The translations under genes and the position numbers were made by a program. Under the pieces are notes generated by a model, which saw only the letters and a list, made by a program, of their open reading frames with translations, did not search any database and was not told where the DNA came from. Below, in pieces: positions 1 to 8,638 of a stretch of DNA of 64,000 nucleotides. The DNA comes from Intestinimonas butyriciproducens (GTDB lineage: Bacteria > Bacillota > Clostridia > Oscillospirales > Oscillospiraceae): assembly GCF_004154955.1 (NCBI RefSeq), contig NZ_CP011524.1:1612001-1676000 (forward strand), written 5' to 3'. How positions within the stretch are numbered: the first letter of the stretch is position 1; every line of letters starts with the position of its first letter.

Positions 1-231
1 GGTCTCGGCGGCGTGATGGCGGGGGAACGGGAACGGTTCGCCCGTCTGGCGGCGGCCCTGGATGCGATGAGCCCGCTCAAGGTACTGGGGCGAGGGTATG
101 CGCTGGCTCAGACCGCCAACGGAAAGGTGGCAACTTCTGTGGATGAGGTGGAGCCAGGTGGTAAGCTGTCGGTTCGTCTCTCCGACGGTGTGCTGGACTG
201 TCGTGTGGACGATAAGAGGAGGCTGTTATAA
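1..231 (+). CDS. xseA: Exodeoxyribonuclease VII large subunit, C-terminal fragment
   Basis: Only the last 76 residues lie in the window; the gene begins upstream. Exonuclease VII degrades single-stranded DNA in both directions in the cytoplasm and takes part in repair. The family signature [15 protein letters not shown] (residues 20-34 of the fragment) is visible, followed by the short beta-rich C-terminal segment that contacts XseB. The stop codon is 2 bases before the xseB start, giving the usual xseA-xseB operon. The family assignment is firm; nothing can be said about the missing N-terminal OB fold and catalytic region. Confidence 0.93.
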   Translation, partial: GLGGVMAGERERFARLAAALDAMSPLKVLGRGYALAQTANGKVATSVDEVEPGGKLSVRLSDGVLDCRVDDKRRLL

Positions 232-233
232 AT

Positions 234-467
234 ATGGCGGAAAAGAAAAAGACCTTCGAACAGGCCATGATACGTCTGGAGGAGATCGTCACGCAGCTGG
301 AAAAGGGCGAAGCCCCTCTGGAGGAGTCGCTGAAGCTCTTTGAGGAGGGAATGACGCTGATGAAGCAGTGTTCCGCACTGCTGGACAAGGCGGAGCAGAA
401 GGTGTCCAAGCTCACCGTCGGGACAGACGGAGGACCGGTAGAAACGCCGTTCCACGGGGAGGGATGA
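234..467 (+). CDS. xseB: Exodeoxyribonuclease VII small subunit
   Basis: A 77-residue helical protein of normal family length. XseB binds the C-terminal region of XseA, several copies per large subunit, to form active exonuclease VII. The signatures [19 protein letters not shown] (residues 8-26) and the [12 protein letters not shown] helix (29-40) are typical of the two-helix fold. It starts 2 bases after xseA and its TGA overlaps the ATG of the following prenyltransferase gene, which indicates translational coupling. The last 15 residues are polar and variable, as usual for the family. Confidence 0.93.
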   Translation: MAEKKKTFEQAMIRLEEIVTQLEKGEAPLEESLKLFEEGMTLMKQCSALLDKAEQKVSKLTVGTDGGPVETPFHGEG

Positions 468-1354
468 TGGGTATGGAATATGAGCGGCAGTTACGTGACG
501 GACAGGCCCTGATTGAACGTGCGCTGCAGTCGTGCTTTGCGGGCAGGGAGCCTATGGCCAATATCTATGACGCCATGGAGTACAGTCTGATGGCCGGCGG
601 AAAGCGCATCCGTCCCCTCCTCACACTGGAGGTCTGCCGGATGTGTGGGGGAGATGTTGCACAAGCCCTGCCATTCGCCTGCGCGGTGGAGATGATCCAC
701 ACGTATTCCCTGATCCATGACGACCTGCCCTGCATGGATGACGATGATCTGCGCCGGGGAAAGCCTACCAACCACAAGATCTATGGGGAGGCCACGGCGG
801 TACTGGCTGGCGATGCGCTGCTCACCGCCGCCTTTGAAACCGCACTGGAGCAGAGCTCCGGGCTCCCGGCGGACCGCGTGGTAGCCGCTGCTGCCTGTCT
901 GGCGCATGCCGCCGGTGCGCGCGGCATGGTGGGTGGTCAGTCGCTGGATATGGCGGCCGAGGGACGGGCGGTGACCCGGCGGGATGTGGAAGACCTCCAA
1001 AAGCTGAAAACCGGCGCGCTGCTCAGTGCGGCGGCTGAGGTGGGGTGTGTGATCGCCGGCGGCGGCACGGATGACCGGGCTGCCGTTCGCCGCTACGCCC
1101 AGAAGCTGGGATTGGCCTTCCAGGTCCGGGATGATATGTTGGATGTAGAGGGGGATGAGAGGACGCTGGGAAAACCCATCGGCTCAGACCAGGCCAACGA
1201 AAAAACAACTTTTGTTACCCTGCTGGGTATGGATGGCTGCCGTGAGCTGGTGGATACCCTGACTGATGCGGCGGTAGCCGCCTTAGAGCCCTTCGGGGGA
1301 CGGGCGGATTTTCTGCGCTGGCTTGCCCGGGCCTTGGCCGGGCGGGAGAGCTGA
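464..1354 (+). CDS. ispA: Farnesyl/geranyl diphosphate synthase (polyprenyl synthetase)
   Basis: A 296-residue trans-prenyltransferase that condenses dimethylallyl or geranyl diphosphate with isopentenyl diphosphate to give C15 precursors for undecaprenyl phosphate and quinones. Both aspartate-rich motifs are present: DDLPCMD at residues 86-92 and DDMLD at 223-227, with GGKRIRP at 45-51 for diphosphate binding. The chosen ATG overlaps the xseB stop; ATG 467 or 473 is equally possible behind the GGGGAGGG site. An open frame reaches back to 368 inside xseB, but that extension has no family counterpart. The xseAB-ispA-dxs order is common in clostridia and bacilli. Exact chain length specificity is not provable from sequence. 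Confidence 0.92.
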   Translation: MMGMEYERQLRDGQALIERALQSCFAGREPMANIYDAMEYSLMAGGKRIRPLLTLEVCRMCGGDVAQALPFACAVEMIHTYSLIHDDLPCMDDDDLRRGKPTNHKIYGEATAVLAGDALLTAAFETALEQSSGLPADRVVAAAACLAHAAGARGMVGGQSLDMAAEGRAVTRRDVEDLQKLKTGALLSAAAEVGCVIAGGGTDDRAAVRRYAQKLGLAFQVRDDMLDVEGDERTLGKPIGSDQANEKTTFVTLLGMDGCRELVDTLTDAAVAALEPFGGRADFLRWLARALAGRES

Positions 1355-1360
1355 CCGGAT

Positions 1361-1825
1361 ATGGAGAATAATCTTCTGAACGGCCATTTGGGAAATCTGA
1401 TCCTGGCCCTCGCGGTCGTCGCTTGGGCAATCGCTCAGGTGCTAAAGGTTGTGATCGTCCTGATCCAAAACCACAGGCTGGATTTCCGACGGATCACGGG
1501 AAGCGGGGGAATGCCGAGCTCTCATTCCGCCTTTGTCTGTGCCTGCGCAAGTGCGACCGGAAATCTATACGGCTGGTCCTCGCCCATTTTCGCTCTGGCT
1601 GCTGTTCTAGCCATCGTGGTCATGTATGATGCGGCAAATGTCCGCAAGGCAGCCGGAGAGCAGGCCAAGATTTTAAATTACATGATGGAACACTGGATGG
1701 AGATGAAGCCGGAACTTTTCGGCAAAGAGCTCAAGGAGTTTTTGGGACATACTCCGGTCCAGGTCATTGCCGGCGCGGTGCTGGGGATCGTCATTGGTCT
1801 TGCGGGGACCTGGCTGTTCCGCTGA
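1361..1825 (+). CDS. Divergent PAP2-family membrane protein (YuiD-like, DUF212)
   Basis: A 154-residue membrane protein. Hydrophobic spans lie near residues 12-36, 60-95 and 130-152, with the conserved GGMPSSHSA motif at 49-57 and a second conserved stretch MYDAANVRKAAGEQA. These mark the DUF212/YuiD family, distant relatives of PAP2 acid phosphatases. The Ser-His core of the phosphatase motif is kept, so lipid diphosphate hydrolysis is conceivable, and the position between ispA and dxs fits isoprenoid metabolism. The substrate is inference. It begins 6 bases after ispA, in the same operon. Confidence 0.88.
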   Translation: MENNLLNGHLGNLILALAVVAWAIAQVLKVVIVLIQNHRLDFRRITGSGGMPSSHSAFVCACASATGNLYGWSSPIFALAAVLAIVVMYDAANVRKAAGEQAKILNYMMEHWMEMKPELFGKELKEFLGHTPVQVIAGAVLGIVIGLAGTWLFR

Positions 1826-1895
1826 TCAGGCGGGAAGGGCTACAAACGGCGCCGGAGCGCCCAGCTTCATAGATCCCATCCTTGGGGGTGCGTTT

Positions 1896-3743
1896 TTGAT
1901 ACAGCTCGATGAGATTCCAAATCTAAAAGAGATTAGCGACAGCGAGGCGGAGGGCCTCTGTGCGCGGCTGCGGGCCCGCATTATCGACGCGGTCTCACGC
2001 ACGGGAGGACATTTGGCCTCCAATCTTGGTACGGTGGAGATCACCGTAGCGCTCCACCGGGTATTTGATACCGGGCGGGACAGAGTGGTTTTTGACGTGG
2101 GACACCAATGCTATTCCCACAAGATCCTAACGGGGCGGGACACGGCCATGGACACCCTCCGCACGTTTGGAGGGATGGCGGGCTACCCCAAGCCACAGGA
2201 AAGCCAGGATGATGCCTTTATCGCGGGACATGCCTCCAACTCTGTTTCTGTGGCGCTGGGAATGGCCAGAGCCAGGAGCCAGAGAGGGGAGGACTACCAC
2301 GTGATCGCCCTCATTGGAGACGGGGCCCTGACAGGCGGACTTGCCTATGAAGGGCTTTCCAACGCAGGGTTGAGCGGAGAGCCCCTTCTGGTCATCCTAA
2401 ATGACAATGGCATGTCCATTACCAAAAATGTGGGGGGCGTGGCCCAGCACCTAGCACATCAGCGGCTCAAGCCACAGTATCTTCAGTTCAAAAAGGGATA
2501 CCGAAAAATGATGTCGGTGCTGCCAGGCGGTCCCCAGATCTACCGTGTGACCCATAAAATCAAAACGGCGATAAAGGAGACCCTGCTCCCCTGCAGTATG
2601 TTCGAGGATATGGGGTTCATTTACCTGGGACCGGTGGACGGGCATGATGTGAGAGGGCTCACTCGCCTGATGCGCTACGCCAAGGAGTTGAAAGGCCCTG
2701 TATTGCTTCATGTAAGGACTGTAAAGGGGAAAGGCTATCCGCCAGCTGAAAAGAATCCGGATGCCTACCATGGCGTATCACGGTTTTGTGTCCAGACAGG
2801 TGAGCCGCTGCAGCCCTCCAGGCCCTCCTTTTCCAGCGCGTTTGGACAGGCTGTCTGCGAGCTGGCGGCGGAGGATGGGAGAATCTGTGCGGTGACTGCT
2901 GCCATGCGGGACGGTACCGGACTGGGCTCCTTTGAGGCTCAATTCCCGGAACGATTTTTCGATGTGGGGATTGCGGAGGGGCACGCCGTGGCGATGGCGG
3001 CTGGAATGGCCAAGCAGGGAAGTCTGCCGATCTTTGCCGTGTACTCCTCGTTTCTGCAGCGCGGGTATGATATGCTGCTCCACGATGTGGCGATCCTTGG
3101 CCTCCATGTGGTCTTCGGCGTAGACCGTGCCGGATTGGTGGGAGAAGACGGCGAGACCCACCACGGTCTGTTTGATGTGGCGTATCTCTCCTCGGTCCCG
3201 GGGATGACGCTCTTCGCGCCGGCCAGCTTTGCTGAAGTGCGGAGCATGCTGCGCCACGCCGTGCGGAAGGTATCGGGGCCAGTGGCTCTCCGCTATCCAA
3301 GAGGCGGAGAGAGCGGCTATCGGGGAGATGCAGGTGTGGAGCCGACTGTGTGCCTGAAAGTGGGGAAAGCAATAACACTTGTCACTTATGGGATCACTAC
3401 GGGGAGTGTACTGGAGGCCGGCGCTATGTTGGAGGCGGCTGGATACGTCCCGGAAATCATAAAGCTGAATCGCCTTATGCCGTTGGATGACGAAGAAATC
3501 CTTGTTTCCGTAAAGAAAACGGAGCGGGTCCTGATTGCCGAGGAGTGCGCCGCAATGGGAGGTATGGGGCAGCAAATCGCTGCCCACATGGCGGCACAGG
3601 GGGTCGTGCCCAAAGCGATGGCGCTCTGCAATACGGGAAGTGGGTTTATCACCCATGGAACCACGGCGGAGCTGCGCCGCCTGTGCGGGCTGGATGCGGA
3701 ATCGCTTTACCAGGCGGCAGTGGAGGTTTTAAAGCGTGAGTAA
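1896..3743 (+). CDS. dxs: 1-deoxy-D-xylulose-5-phosphate synthase
   Basis: A 615-residue thiamine-diphosphate enzyme that joins pyruvate and glyceraldehyde 3-phosphate to make DXP, the first step of the MEP isoprenoid pathway and a precursor of thiamine and pyridoxal. The TPP-binding motif GDGALTGG starts at residue 141 with NDNGMS following; the catalytic glutamate in IAEGHAV is residue 361; a transketolase C-terminal domain ends the protein. The open frame extends upstream to 1767 over the YuiD-like gene, but the TTG at 1896, about 6 bases after a GGGGG site, gives the normal family length. Its end overlaps tlyA by 8 bases. It supplies the substrate pathway for ispA in the same operon. Confidence 0.94.
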   Translation: MIQLDEIPNLKEISDSEAEGLCARLRARIIDAVSRTGGHLASNLGTVEITVALHRVFDTGRDRVVFDVGHQCYSHKILTGRDTAMDTLRTFGGMAGYPKPQESQDDAFIAGHASNSVSVALGMARARSQRGEDYHVIALIGDGALTGGLAYEGLSNAGLSGEPLLVILNDNGMSITKNVGGVAQHLAHQRLKPQYLQFKKGYRKMMSVLPGGPQIYRVTHKIKTAIKETLLPCSMFEDMGFIYLGPVDGHDVRGLTRLMRYAKELKGPVLLHVRTVKGKGYPPAEKNPDAYHGVSRFCVQTGEPLQPSRPSFSSAFGQAVCELAAEDGRICAVTAAMRDGTGLGSFEAQFPERFFDVGIAEGHAVAMAAGMAKQGSLPIFAVYSSFLQRGYDMLLHDVAILGLHVVFGVDRAGLVGEDGETHHGLFDVAYLSSVPGMTLFAPASFAEVRSMLRHAVRKVSGPVALRYPRGGESGYRGDAGVEPTVCLKVGKAITLVTYGITTGSVLEAGAMLEAAGYVPEIIKLNRLMPLDDEEILVSVKKTERVLIAEECAAMGGMGQQIAAHMAAQGVVPKAMALCNTGSGFITHGTTAELRRLCGLDAESLYQAAVEVLKRE

Positions 3744-4548
3744 AAAACGTCTGGATGTACTGGTGTGTGAGAGGGGACTGGCGGAGAGCCGACAAAAAGC
3801 GCAGGCCCTGATTATGGCGGGGCAGATTTTTGTGGGCGGGCAGAAGATCGACAAGGCTGGATTTGCAGTGGAAGAGAGTGCGGAGATCGAGCTGCACGGC
3901 AAGGCTTTGGCCTATGTGAGCCGGGGAGGCCTGAAACTAGAAAAGGCGCTCCAGCGCTTCCCGCTGGACCTCAAGGGAAAAATCTGCATTGATTGCGGCG
4001 CCTCCACCGGAGGCTTTACGGATTGCATGTTGCAAAATGGGGCGGCCAAGGTATACGCCGTGGATGTCGGCTACGGACAATTGGCCTGGAGCCTGCGCCA
4101 GGACCCAAGGGTGATATGCATGGAGCGGACGAACGTGAGATATCTGACTGCGGAGCAGATTGCTGAACCGCTGGACTTTGGAAGCGTGGATGTATCCTTC
4201 ATTTCTTTGAAGCTGATTTTGCCGGCCCTACGCGGTCTGCTGAAGCCGCAGGGGCAGGTGGTGTGCTTGGTCAAACCGCAATTCGAGGCGGGCAGGGAAA
4301 AGGTGGGAAAGAAAGGGGTCGTACGCGACCCGGAAGTACATCTGGAGGTGTTGGAGCAATTTTTGATTCACGCATCTGATGCCGGATTTTCTGTAAAGGA
4401 TATGGACTTTTCACCTATAAAGGGACCGGAGGGCAACATTGAATACCTAGGTTTTTTGTGCGTCGGTGTCAGTGAGCCCTATGTGGGGAACCTCGCCGCA
4501 CTGGTTGAGAGGTCCCATGCTGAACTCGAGGGGGCGGTTCACCCGTGA
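3736..4548 (+). CDS. tlyA: TlyA-family rRNA 2'-O-methyltransferase
   Basis: A 270-residue protein with an N-terminal S4 RNA-binding domain (about residues 3-62, starting KKRLDVLVCERGLAESRQKA) and a Rossmann methyltransferase domain with the SAM motif CGASTGGFTDC. The VKPQFE motif follows in the second half. Mycobacterial TlyA methylates C1409 of 16S and C1920 of 23S rRNA, affecting capreomycin sensitivity; older annotations call the family haemolysin A. The GTG start overlaps the end of dxs. Its place between dxs and nadK-argR-recN is the classical Firmicute order. Confidence 0.92.
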   Translation: MSKKRLDVLVCERGLAESRQKAQALIMAGQIFVGGQKIDKAGFAVEESAEIELHGKALAYVSRGGLKLEKALQRFPLDLKGKICIDCGASTGGFTDCMLQNGAAKVYAVDVGYGQLAWSLRQDPRVICMERTNVRYLTAEQIAEPLDFGSVDVSFISLKLILPALRGLLKPQGQVVCLVKPQFEAGREKVGKKGVVRDPEVHLEVLEQFLIHASDAGFSVKDMDFSPIKGPEGNIEYLGFLCVGVSEPYVGNLAALVERSHAELEGAVHP

Positions 4549-5414
4549 AAGTAGTGCTCAGCCCGAACCCATACCGGGATCGGGGATTGAAAGCGGCATT
4601 GAAGGCCCGTGATATCTTAAAGTCGGGCGGGGTCGACACCTCATTGTGCCTTCCTTTCGACTTAGAGCAAGGGAGCGGTCATGCTGAATTGCCCAGGGAT
4701 CTGGACTATCGCAACATGCAGAATGAGCTGGAGAGGGCGGATATTCTCCTCTGCTTTGGCGGGGATGGCACCATCCTTCATGCCGCGCGGGACGCCAATG
4801 CTCACAACGTCCCTATTTTGGGGGTCAATATGGGCAGTGTCGGCTTTATGGCAGAACTGGAGCACAGCGAACTGGATATGCTCTCCCAGCTCTCCAAGCG
4901 CAAATATACAATCGAGCCGCGAATGATGCTGGACGTGTCGGTGCGAAGAGGTCGAGAGACCCTTTACCGAGACTTGGCGCTGAACGATGCTGTCATCACC
5001 AAGGGTGCGGTGGCGAGAGTAATTGACTTGATCGTGCGGGGAGACGGTGTTCACATTTATGACTACTCCGGAGACGGAGTGATCCTTGCCACGCCCACAG
5101 GCTCCACGGCCTATTCTATGTCTGCGGGGGGCCCCATTGTGGAGCCCACCTCTGAGAATATCCTTGTGACTCCCATTTGCGCCCATTCCCTCCATGCAAA
5201 GCCGCTGGTAATGGGAAGGGACAGGATTGTCTCTGTCCGGATTGGAAAGCTGTCAAGGAAAACGGCTTACTTGTCTGTGGACGGAGGAAGAGCCTTTAAG
5301 CTCTGTGGCGGGGACACTGTTGAAGTCCGCCGCTCCAAAAGTGTGACCAGGTTGGTCCGACTGACGGATCACAGCTTTTATGAAATCATCAATCAGAAGT
5401 TGGGGAGGGCATGA
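4545..5414 (+). CDS. nadK: NAD kinase
   Basis: A 289-residue cytoplasmic kinase that phosphorylates NAD to NADP using ATP or polyphosphate. The family motif GGDGT lies at residues 72-76, followed by LGVNMGSVGF and the second conserved block TPTGSTAYSMSAGGP in the C-terminal half, which binds NAD. The GTG start overlaps the tlyA stop by 4 bases, and the stop overlaps the argR start. Length and all conserved blocks are normal for a Firmicute NAD kinase. Confidence 0.95.
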   Translation: MKVVLSPNPYRDRGLKAALKARDILKSGGVDTSLCLPFDLEQGSGHAELPRDLDYRNMQNELERADILLCFGGDGTILHAARDANAHNVPILGVNMGSVGFMAELEHSELDMLSQLSKRKYTIEPRMMLDVSVRRGRETLYRDLALNDAVITKGAVARVIDLIVRGDGVHIYDYSGDGVILATPTGSTAYSMSAGGPIVEPTSENILVTPICAHSLHAKPLVMGRDRIVSVRIGKLSRKTAYLSVDGGRAFKLCGGDTVEVRRSKSVTRLVRLTDHSFYEIINQKLGRA

Positions 5415-5872
5415 CGGATATGAAGTCCAAACGGCAGGCAGAAATTTTGCGAATCATTGAGGAGGTTGATGTTGAGACCCAGGATCAGTTGTTGGCTGAG
5501 TTGAAGCTGCGGGGCGTCACCTCTACCCAGGCAACGATCTCAAGAGACATCAAGGAGCTGCATCTGGTGAAGGAACTTACCAGTTACGGGACCTACAAAT
5601 ATGTGGTATCCGGCCGCAGGGCCAGCCTGAACTTCGCAGGACGTCTGCGGACCATTTTCAAGGAGGGGGTCACGTCCTTTGACCGCGCCCAGAATATTGT
5701 TGTGATCAAAACCATGCCGGGCCTCGCTTCTGCAGCCTGTGCCGCGATTGACGGTATGGAAATCGGAAATCTGGTCGGAAGTCTCGCCGGGGATGACACG
5801 GCCCTTCTCATCATGCGGGACAGTGAGAAAGCAGAGGCCTTTTGTGACGAAATCCATAAGATGCTCCAGTGA
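5411..5872 (+). CDS. argR: Arginine repressor
   Basis: A 153-residue transcription factor. An N-terminal winged helix (residues 5-70, containing GVTSTQATISRDIKEL) binds ARG boxes; the C-terminal domain (about 85-150, with the aspartates of the arginine pocket in GDDTALLIM) forms hexamers and senses arginine. It represses arginine biosynthesis and may activate catabolism. The nadK-argR-recN order is highly conserved in Firmicutes, so this is the housekeeping ArgR/AhrC copy. It overlaps nadK by 4 bases. Confidence 0.95.
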   Translation: MTDMKSKRQAEILRIIEEVDVETQDQLLAELKLRGVTSTQATISRDIKELHLVKELTSYGTYKYVVSGRRASLNFAGRLRTIFKEGVTSFDRAQNIVVIKTMPGLASAACAAIDGMEIGNLVGSLAGDDTALLIMRDSEKAEAFCDEIHKMLQ

Positions 5873-5891
5873 GCACAGGGAGGGATGAGGC

Positions 5892-7595
5892 ATGCTGTCT
5901 CTGCTCCACATTGAAAACATTGCGGTGATCGAGTCGGCGGATATCCAATTCGACCGGGGTTTCAATGCCCTGACGGGCGAGACCGGTGCGGGCAAGTCGA
6001 TTGTAGTAGATGCCATTGGAGCGGTGATCGGGAACCGGACCTCCCGCGATCTGATCCGCACAGGGGCCCGGTCGGCCTTGGTGAGTGCGCTTTTTTTGGA
6101 GCTTCCGGCGCTCTCCTGGTTTTCAGAAAACGGGATGGGGCCGGATGAAGATGGAACCCTTCTGCTGCAAAGGGAAATCCAGGCCGACGGCAAAAATGTC
6201 TGCCGCCTGAATGGGCGGCCTTTGACGGTGTCACAGCTTCGTACCCTAGGACAGCAGCTTTTGAATATCCACGGCCAGCACGACGGACAGCAGCTCCTGG
6301 ACTCCGCCTGCCATCTCTCCTATCTGGACCGTTTTGGAGGCGACCAAGCGGAGCTTCTGGCATTTCAGGAGGCCTATGCGGCTCTGAGTCAGGTGAGGCA
6401 TGAGATATCGGCCTTGCAGATGGACGAAGCGGAGAAGTCCCGCCGCATGGACAGTCTGAGCTACCAGATCAGCGAGTTGGAACGGGCCGGGCTGCGAGTG
6501 GGCGAGGAGGACAAACTGGCCGCCCGGAGAAAGGTGCTGCGCAACGCCGGAAAGCTGATCGAGGCGGTGGAGGATGCCCATCGGGCGCTTTCCGGCGATG
6601 ACGACAGTGCGGGTGCGGCGTCCCTTGTTATGGAGGCAGAACAGAGCCTCTTTTCGGCCCGTACCGTGAGCGATGAGGTGTCTGCCCTTGCGGAAAAGCT
6701 CACGGAGCTGCGATGTGCGGCGGATGACGCCGCCGAGCTGGTCCGTGACTTGAGGGACAGCTTGGAGTTTGAGCCGGGAGAGCTGGATGAGTTGGAAAGC
6801 CGCCTGGACGTGATCTATCGTCTGAAAAAGAAATATGGTGCCACGGAGGCCGATATGCTCGCCTATCTGGAGTCCTGTAAAAAAGAACTGGACCAAATCC
6901 AGTACTCCAGCGATATCTTGGCACGATTGGAGAAAAAGCAGGCTGTGACCTTGAAGGAGGCGCAAATGCTGGGCAGTGCACTGTCCACGGTCCGCAGGGA
7001 ATCGGCGGATGCATTGGAAGCGCGTATCCAGAAGGAGCTGGAACAGTTGGATATGCCCAAAGTCCGCTTTCATGTGGAGTTTGCGCCTAACGCCGCAGAA
7101 TACGGCATGGATGCAACAGGAATGGATGAGGTCCAGTTCCTGATGTCCGCGAATGTGGGCGAGGCGCTCAAGCCCATCCAGAAAATCGCCTCCGGCGGTG
7201 AATTGGCCCGCATCATGCTGGCGCTCAAGAATGTCCTGGCGGAAAATGACGACGTGTCCACCTTGGTCTTTGATGAAGTGGATACTGGCGTTAGCGGCCG
7301 TGCGGCCCAGAAGGTAGCGGAGAAAATGGCCGACGTGGCCAGACACAAACAGGTTCTGTGCGTTACACACCTGCCCCAGATTGCGGCGATGGCGGATACC
7401 CATTTCTCAGTGGAGAAGGGGGAGCGGGACGGACGCACCTATACGGCGGTGGAGCGGCTGGACAAAACGCGCCGCCGTGAGGAGTTGGCCCGCCTTACCG
7501 GAGGGGCCCATATCACATCCGCCATGCTGGAGAGCGCAGGAGAGCTTCTGGAGGCAGCAGAGACGTATAAGAGAGGCTATAATGGGGAAAAATGA
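5892..7595 (+). CDS. recN: DNA repair protein RecN
   Basis: A 567-residue SMC-like ATPase that acts early in double-strand break repair by tethering DNA ends. Walker A GETGAGKS is at residues 29-36; a long charged coiled-coil region occupies about 155-390; the ABC signature ASGGELARIMLALK lies near 430-445 and Walker B with VFDEVDTGVSG near 455-468. Length is typical. It starts 19 bases after argR behind an AGGGAGGGATGAGG stretch and ends 14 bases inside the next gene, still part of the long operon. Confidence 0.95.
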   Translation: MLSLLHIENIAVIESADIQFDRGFNALTGETGAGKSIVVDAIGAVIGNRTSRDLIRTGARSALVSALFLELPALSWFSENGMGPDEDGTLLLQREIQADGKNVCRLNGRPLTVSQLRTLGQQLLNIHGQHDGQQLLDSACHLSYLDRFGGDQAELLAFQEAYAALSQVRHEISALQMDEAEKSRRMDSLSYQISELERAGLRVGEEDKLAARRKVLRNAGKLIEAVEDAHRALSGDDDSAGAASLVMEAEQSLFSARTVSDEVSALAEKLTELRCAADDAAELVRDLRDSLEFEPGELDELESRLDVIYRLKKKYGATEADMLAYLESCKKELDQIQYSSDILARLEKKQAVTLKEAQMLGSALSTVRRESADALEARIQKELEQLDMPKVRFHVEFAPNAAEYGMDATGMDEVQFLMSANVGEALKPIQKIASGGELARIMLALKNVLAENDDVSTLVFDEVDTGVSGRAAQKVAEKMADVARHKQVLCVTHLPQIAAMADTHFSVEKGERDGRTYTAVERLDKTRRREELARLTGGAHITSAMLESAGELLEAAETYKRGYNGEK

Positions 7596-8115
7596 GCTCC
7601 CGGACCAGATCCGGGTCACCTTTCAACTGGAACGTGGGGAATATATCCGTGGAGTCCGGTACTATTTGAGAAAAAGTCACCTAGTAAGCTGGGTCCAGGT
7701 CCTGGTCATGCTGTTTGCGCTGGCCGCGACGGTCACGGTCACGCTTATGATGGGGAGACTCAACTTCCTGAACACCTTGGTGCTGGTCCTGCTGGCGATG
7801 GCTGCGCTGTATAGTCTGTGGTTGTATTGGATCAAGCCGGGGCGCATTTTTGACCGGGAGGCGGAGCTGGCAGAGCCTGTGACCTTTTTGTTTGCCCAGG
7901 AGGACGTGGCCCGGCAGGATGAGACGGCGGCGGCGCTTTTGGACTGGGATATCAAAAAGCTCTGGCGAGGACCGGAATTCTATTACCTCTTCGGTTCCAG
8001 TGAGGGTTATACGCTGCTTCCGCTGCGCGCATTCCAGGATGAGGAGGCACGGCTGCGCTTTGAGTCTCTGGCGCAAGAGGCAAATCCGGATATGATCTTC
8101 CGGCATTTTGGTTGA
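7582..8115 (+). CDS. YcxB-like two-TM membrane protein
   Basis: A 177-residue protein with two adjacent hydrophobic spans (about residues 36-80, interrupted by a short polar turn) and a soluble C-terminal part of about 95 residues. The C-terminal region with YLLFGSSEGYTLLPLRAF resembles the YcxB-like C-terminal domain seen in many small Firmicute membrane proteins of unknown role. The ATG chosen overlaps recN by 14 bases; the open frame continues upstream but only as a shadow of recN. The stop codon lies inside the -35 element of the tyrS leader promoter. Confidence 0.7.
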   Translation: MGKNELPDQIRVTFQLERGEYIRGVRYYLRKSHLVSWVQVLVMLFALAATVTVTLMMGRLNFLNTLVLVLLAMAALYSLWLYWIKPGRIFDREAELAEPVTFLFAQEDVARQDETAAALLDWDIKKLWRGPEFYYLFGSSEGYTLLPLRAFQDEEARLRFESLAQEANPDMIFRHFG

Positions 8116-8140
8116 CAATCCGTCCGGCATGTGCTAAAAT
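8112..8140 (+). promoter_or_regulatory. SigA-type promoter of the tyrS T-box leader
   Basis: TTGACA at 8112-8117 and TAAAAT at 8135-8140 with a 17-base spacer, a near-consensus vegetative promoter. Transcription would start near 8147, just before the T-box leader. The -35 box overlaps the stop codon of the YcxB-like gene. Confidence 0.85.
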
Positions 8141-8144
8141 GCTG

Positions 8145-8416
8145 TCACGTACAACGCGAGGATGAGGAACAGTAGCAGCCGCCCGTCTGCACAGAGAGCC
8201 CCTGTCTGGTGAAAAGGGGAGAGAGCGCGGCTGTGAATACCCCTCGGAGCGGCCTCTTGAACCGTCTTACAGCGCAGTAGAGAGAGTCGGGTGCGCCCGT
8301 TATCGCGCAGGGGTGTGTCGGCACCCCGTGAGGCCCGCGCCTGTGAGGGTGGGGCAACCAGAGGTGGTACCGCGTTTCGACGCCCTCTGTCCAATGGGAC
8401 AGGGGGTGTTTTTTAT
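8145..8416 (+). ncRNA. Tyrosine-specific T-box leader (riboswitch)
   Basis: A T-box element that senses uncharged tRNA-Tyr. Stem I elements include AGAGAG and GGTGAAAA, and the specifier region TGAATAC places a UAC tyrosine codon at 8238-8240. The T-box sequence GAGGTGGTACCGCG is at 8361-8374 and is followed by a terminator hairpin (about 8381-8409) and a T-run. Uncharged tRNA should stabilise the antiterminator and allow tyrS expression. The specifier and the downstream gene agree, so the assignment is strong. About 220 bases separate the terminator from the tyrS start, longer than usual. Confidence 0.92.
8381..8416 (+). terminator. T-box leader terminator
   Basis: CGCCCTCTGTCC pairs imperfectly with GGGACAGGGGGTG around a short AAT loop, followed by TTTTTTATTT. 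It is the conditional terminator of the tyrosine T-box. Confidence 0.85.
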
Positions 8417-8638
8417 TTGAAGCGGAACCGACACGAATGGAAGGGGCTTTTATGCAGAAAAGGCGTTTCGGTCCTATGATCAAGAGGCATCTCGGATGAA
8501 CGGCCCCAAAACAGCGGGCTGGAACAGAGTGTGCTACGGTGGGCGGGGCCGTATGAGAGCATATATAGATGGAGCGAAAGCTGCAAGGCTATTTTGCTCA
8601 AAAGGCCCTCCCCCAAAAAAGCGAGAGGAGAAAGAAAT

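Noticed and set aside
368-463. Upstream extension of the ispA frame
   Set aside because: Arises from xseB in another frame; the family N terminus begins near 464.
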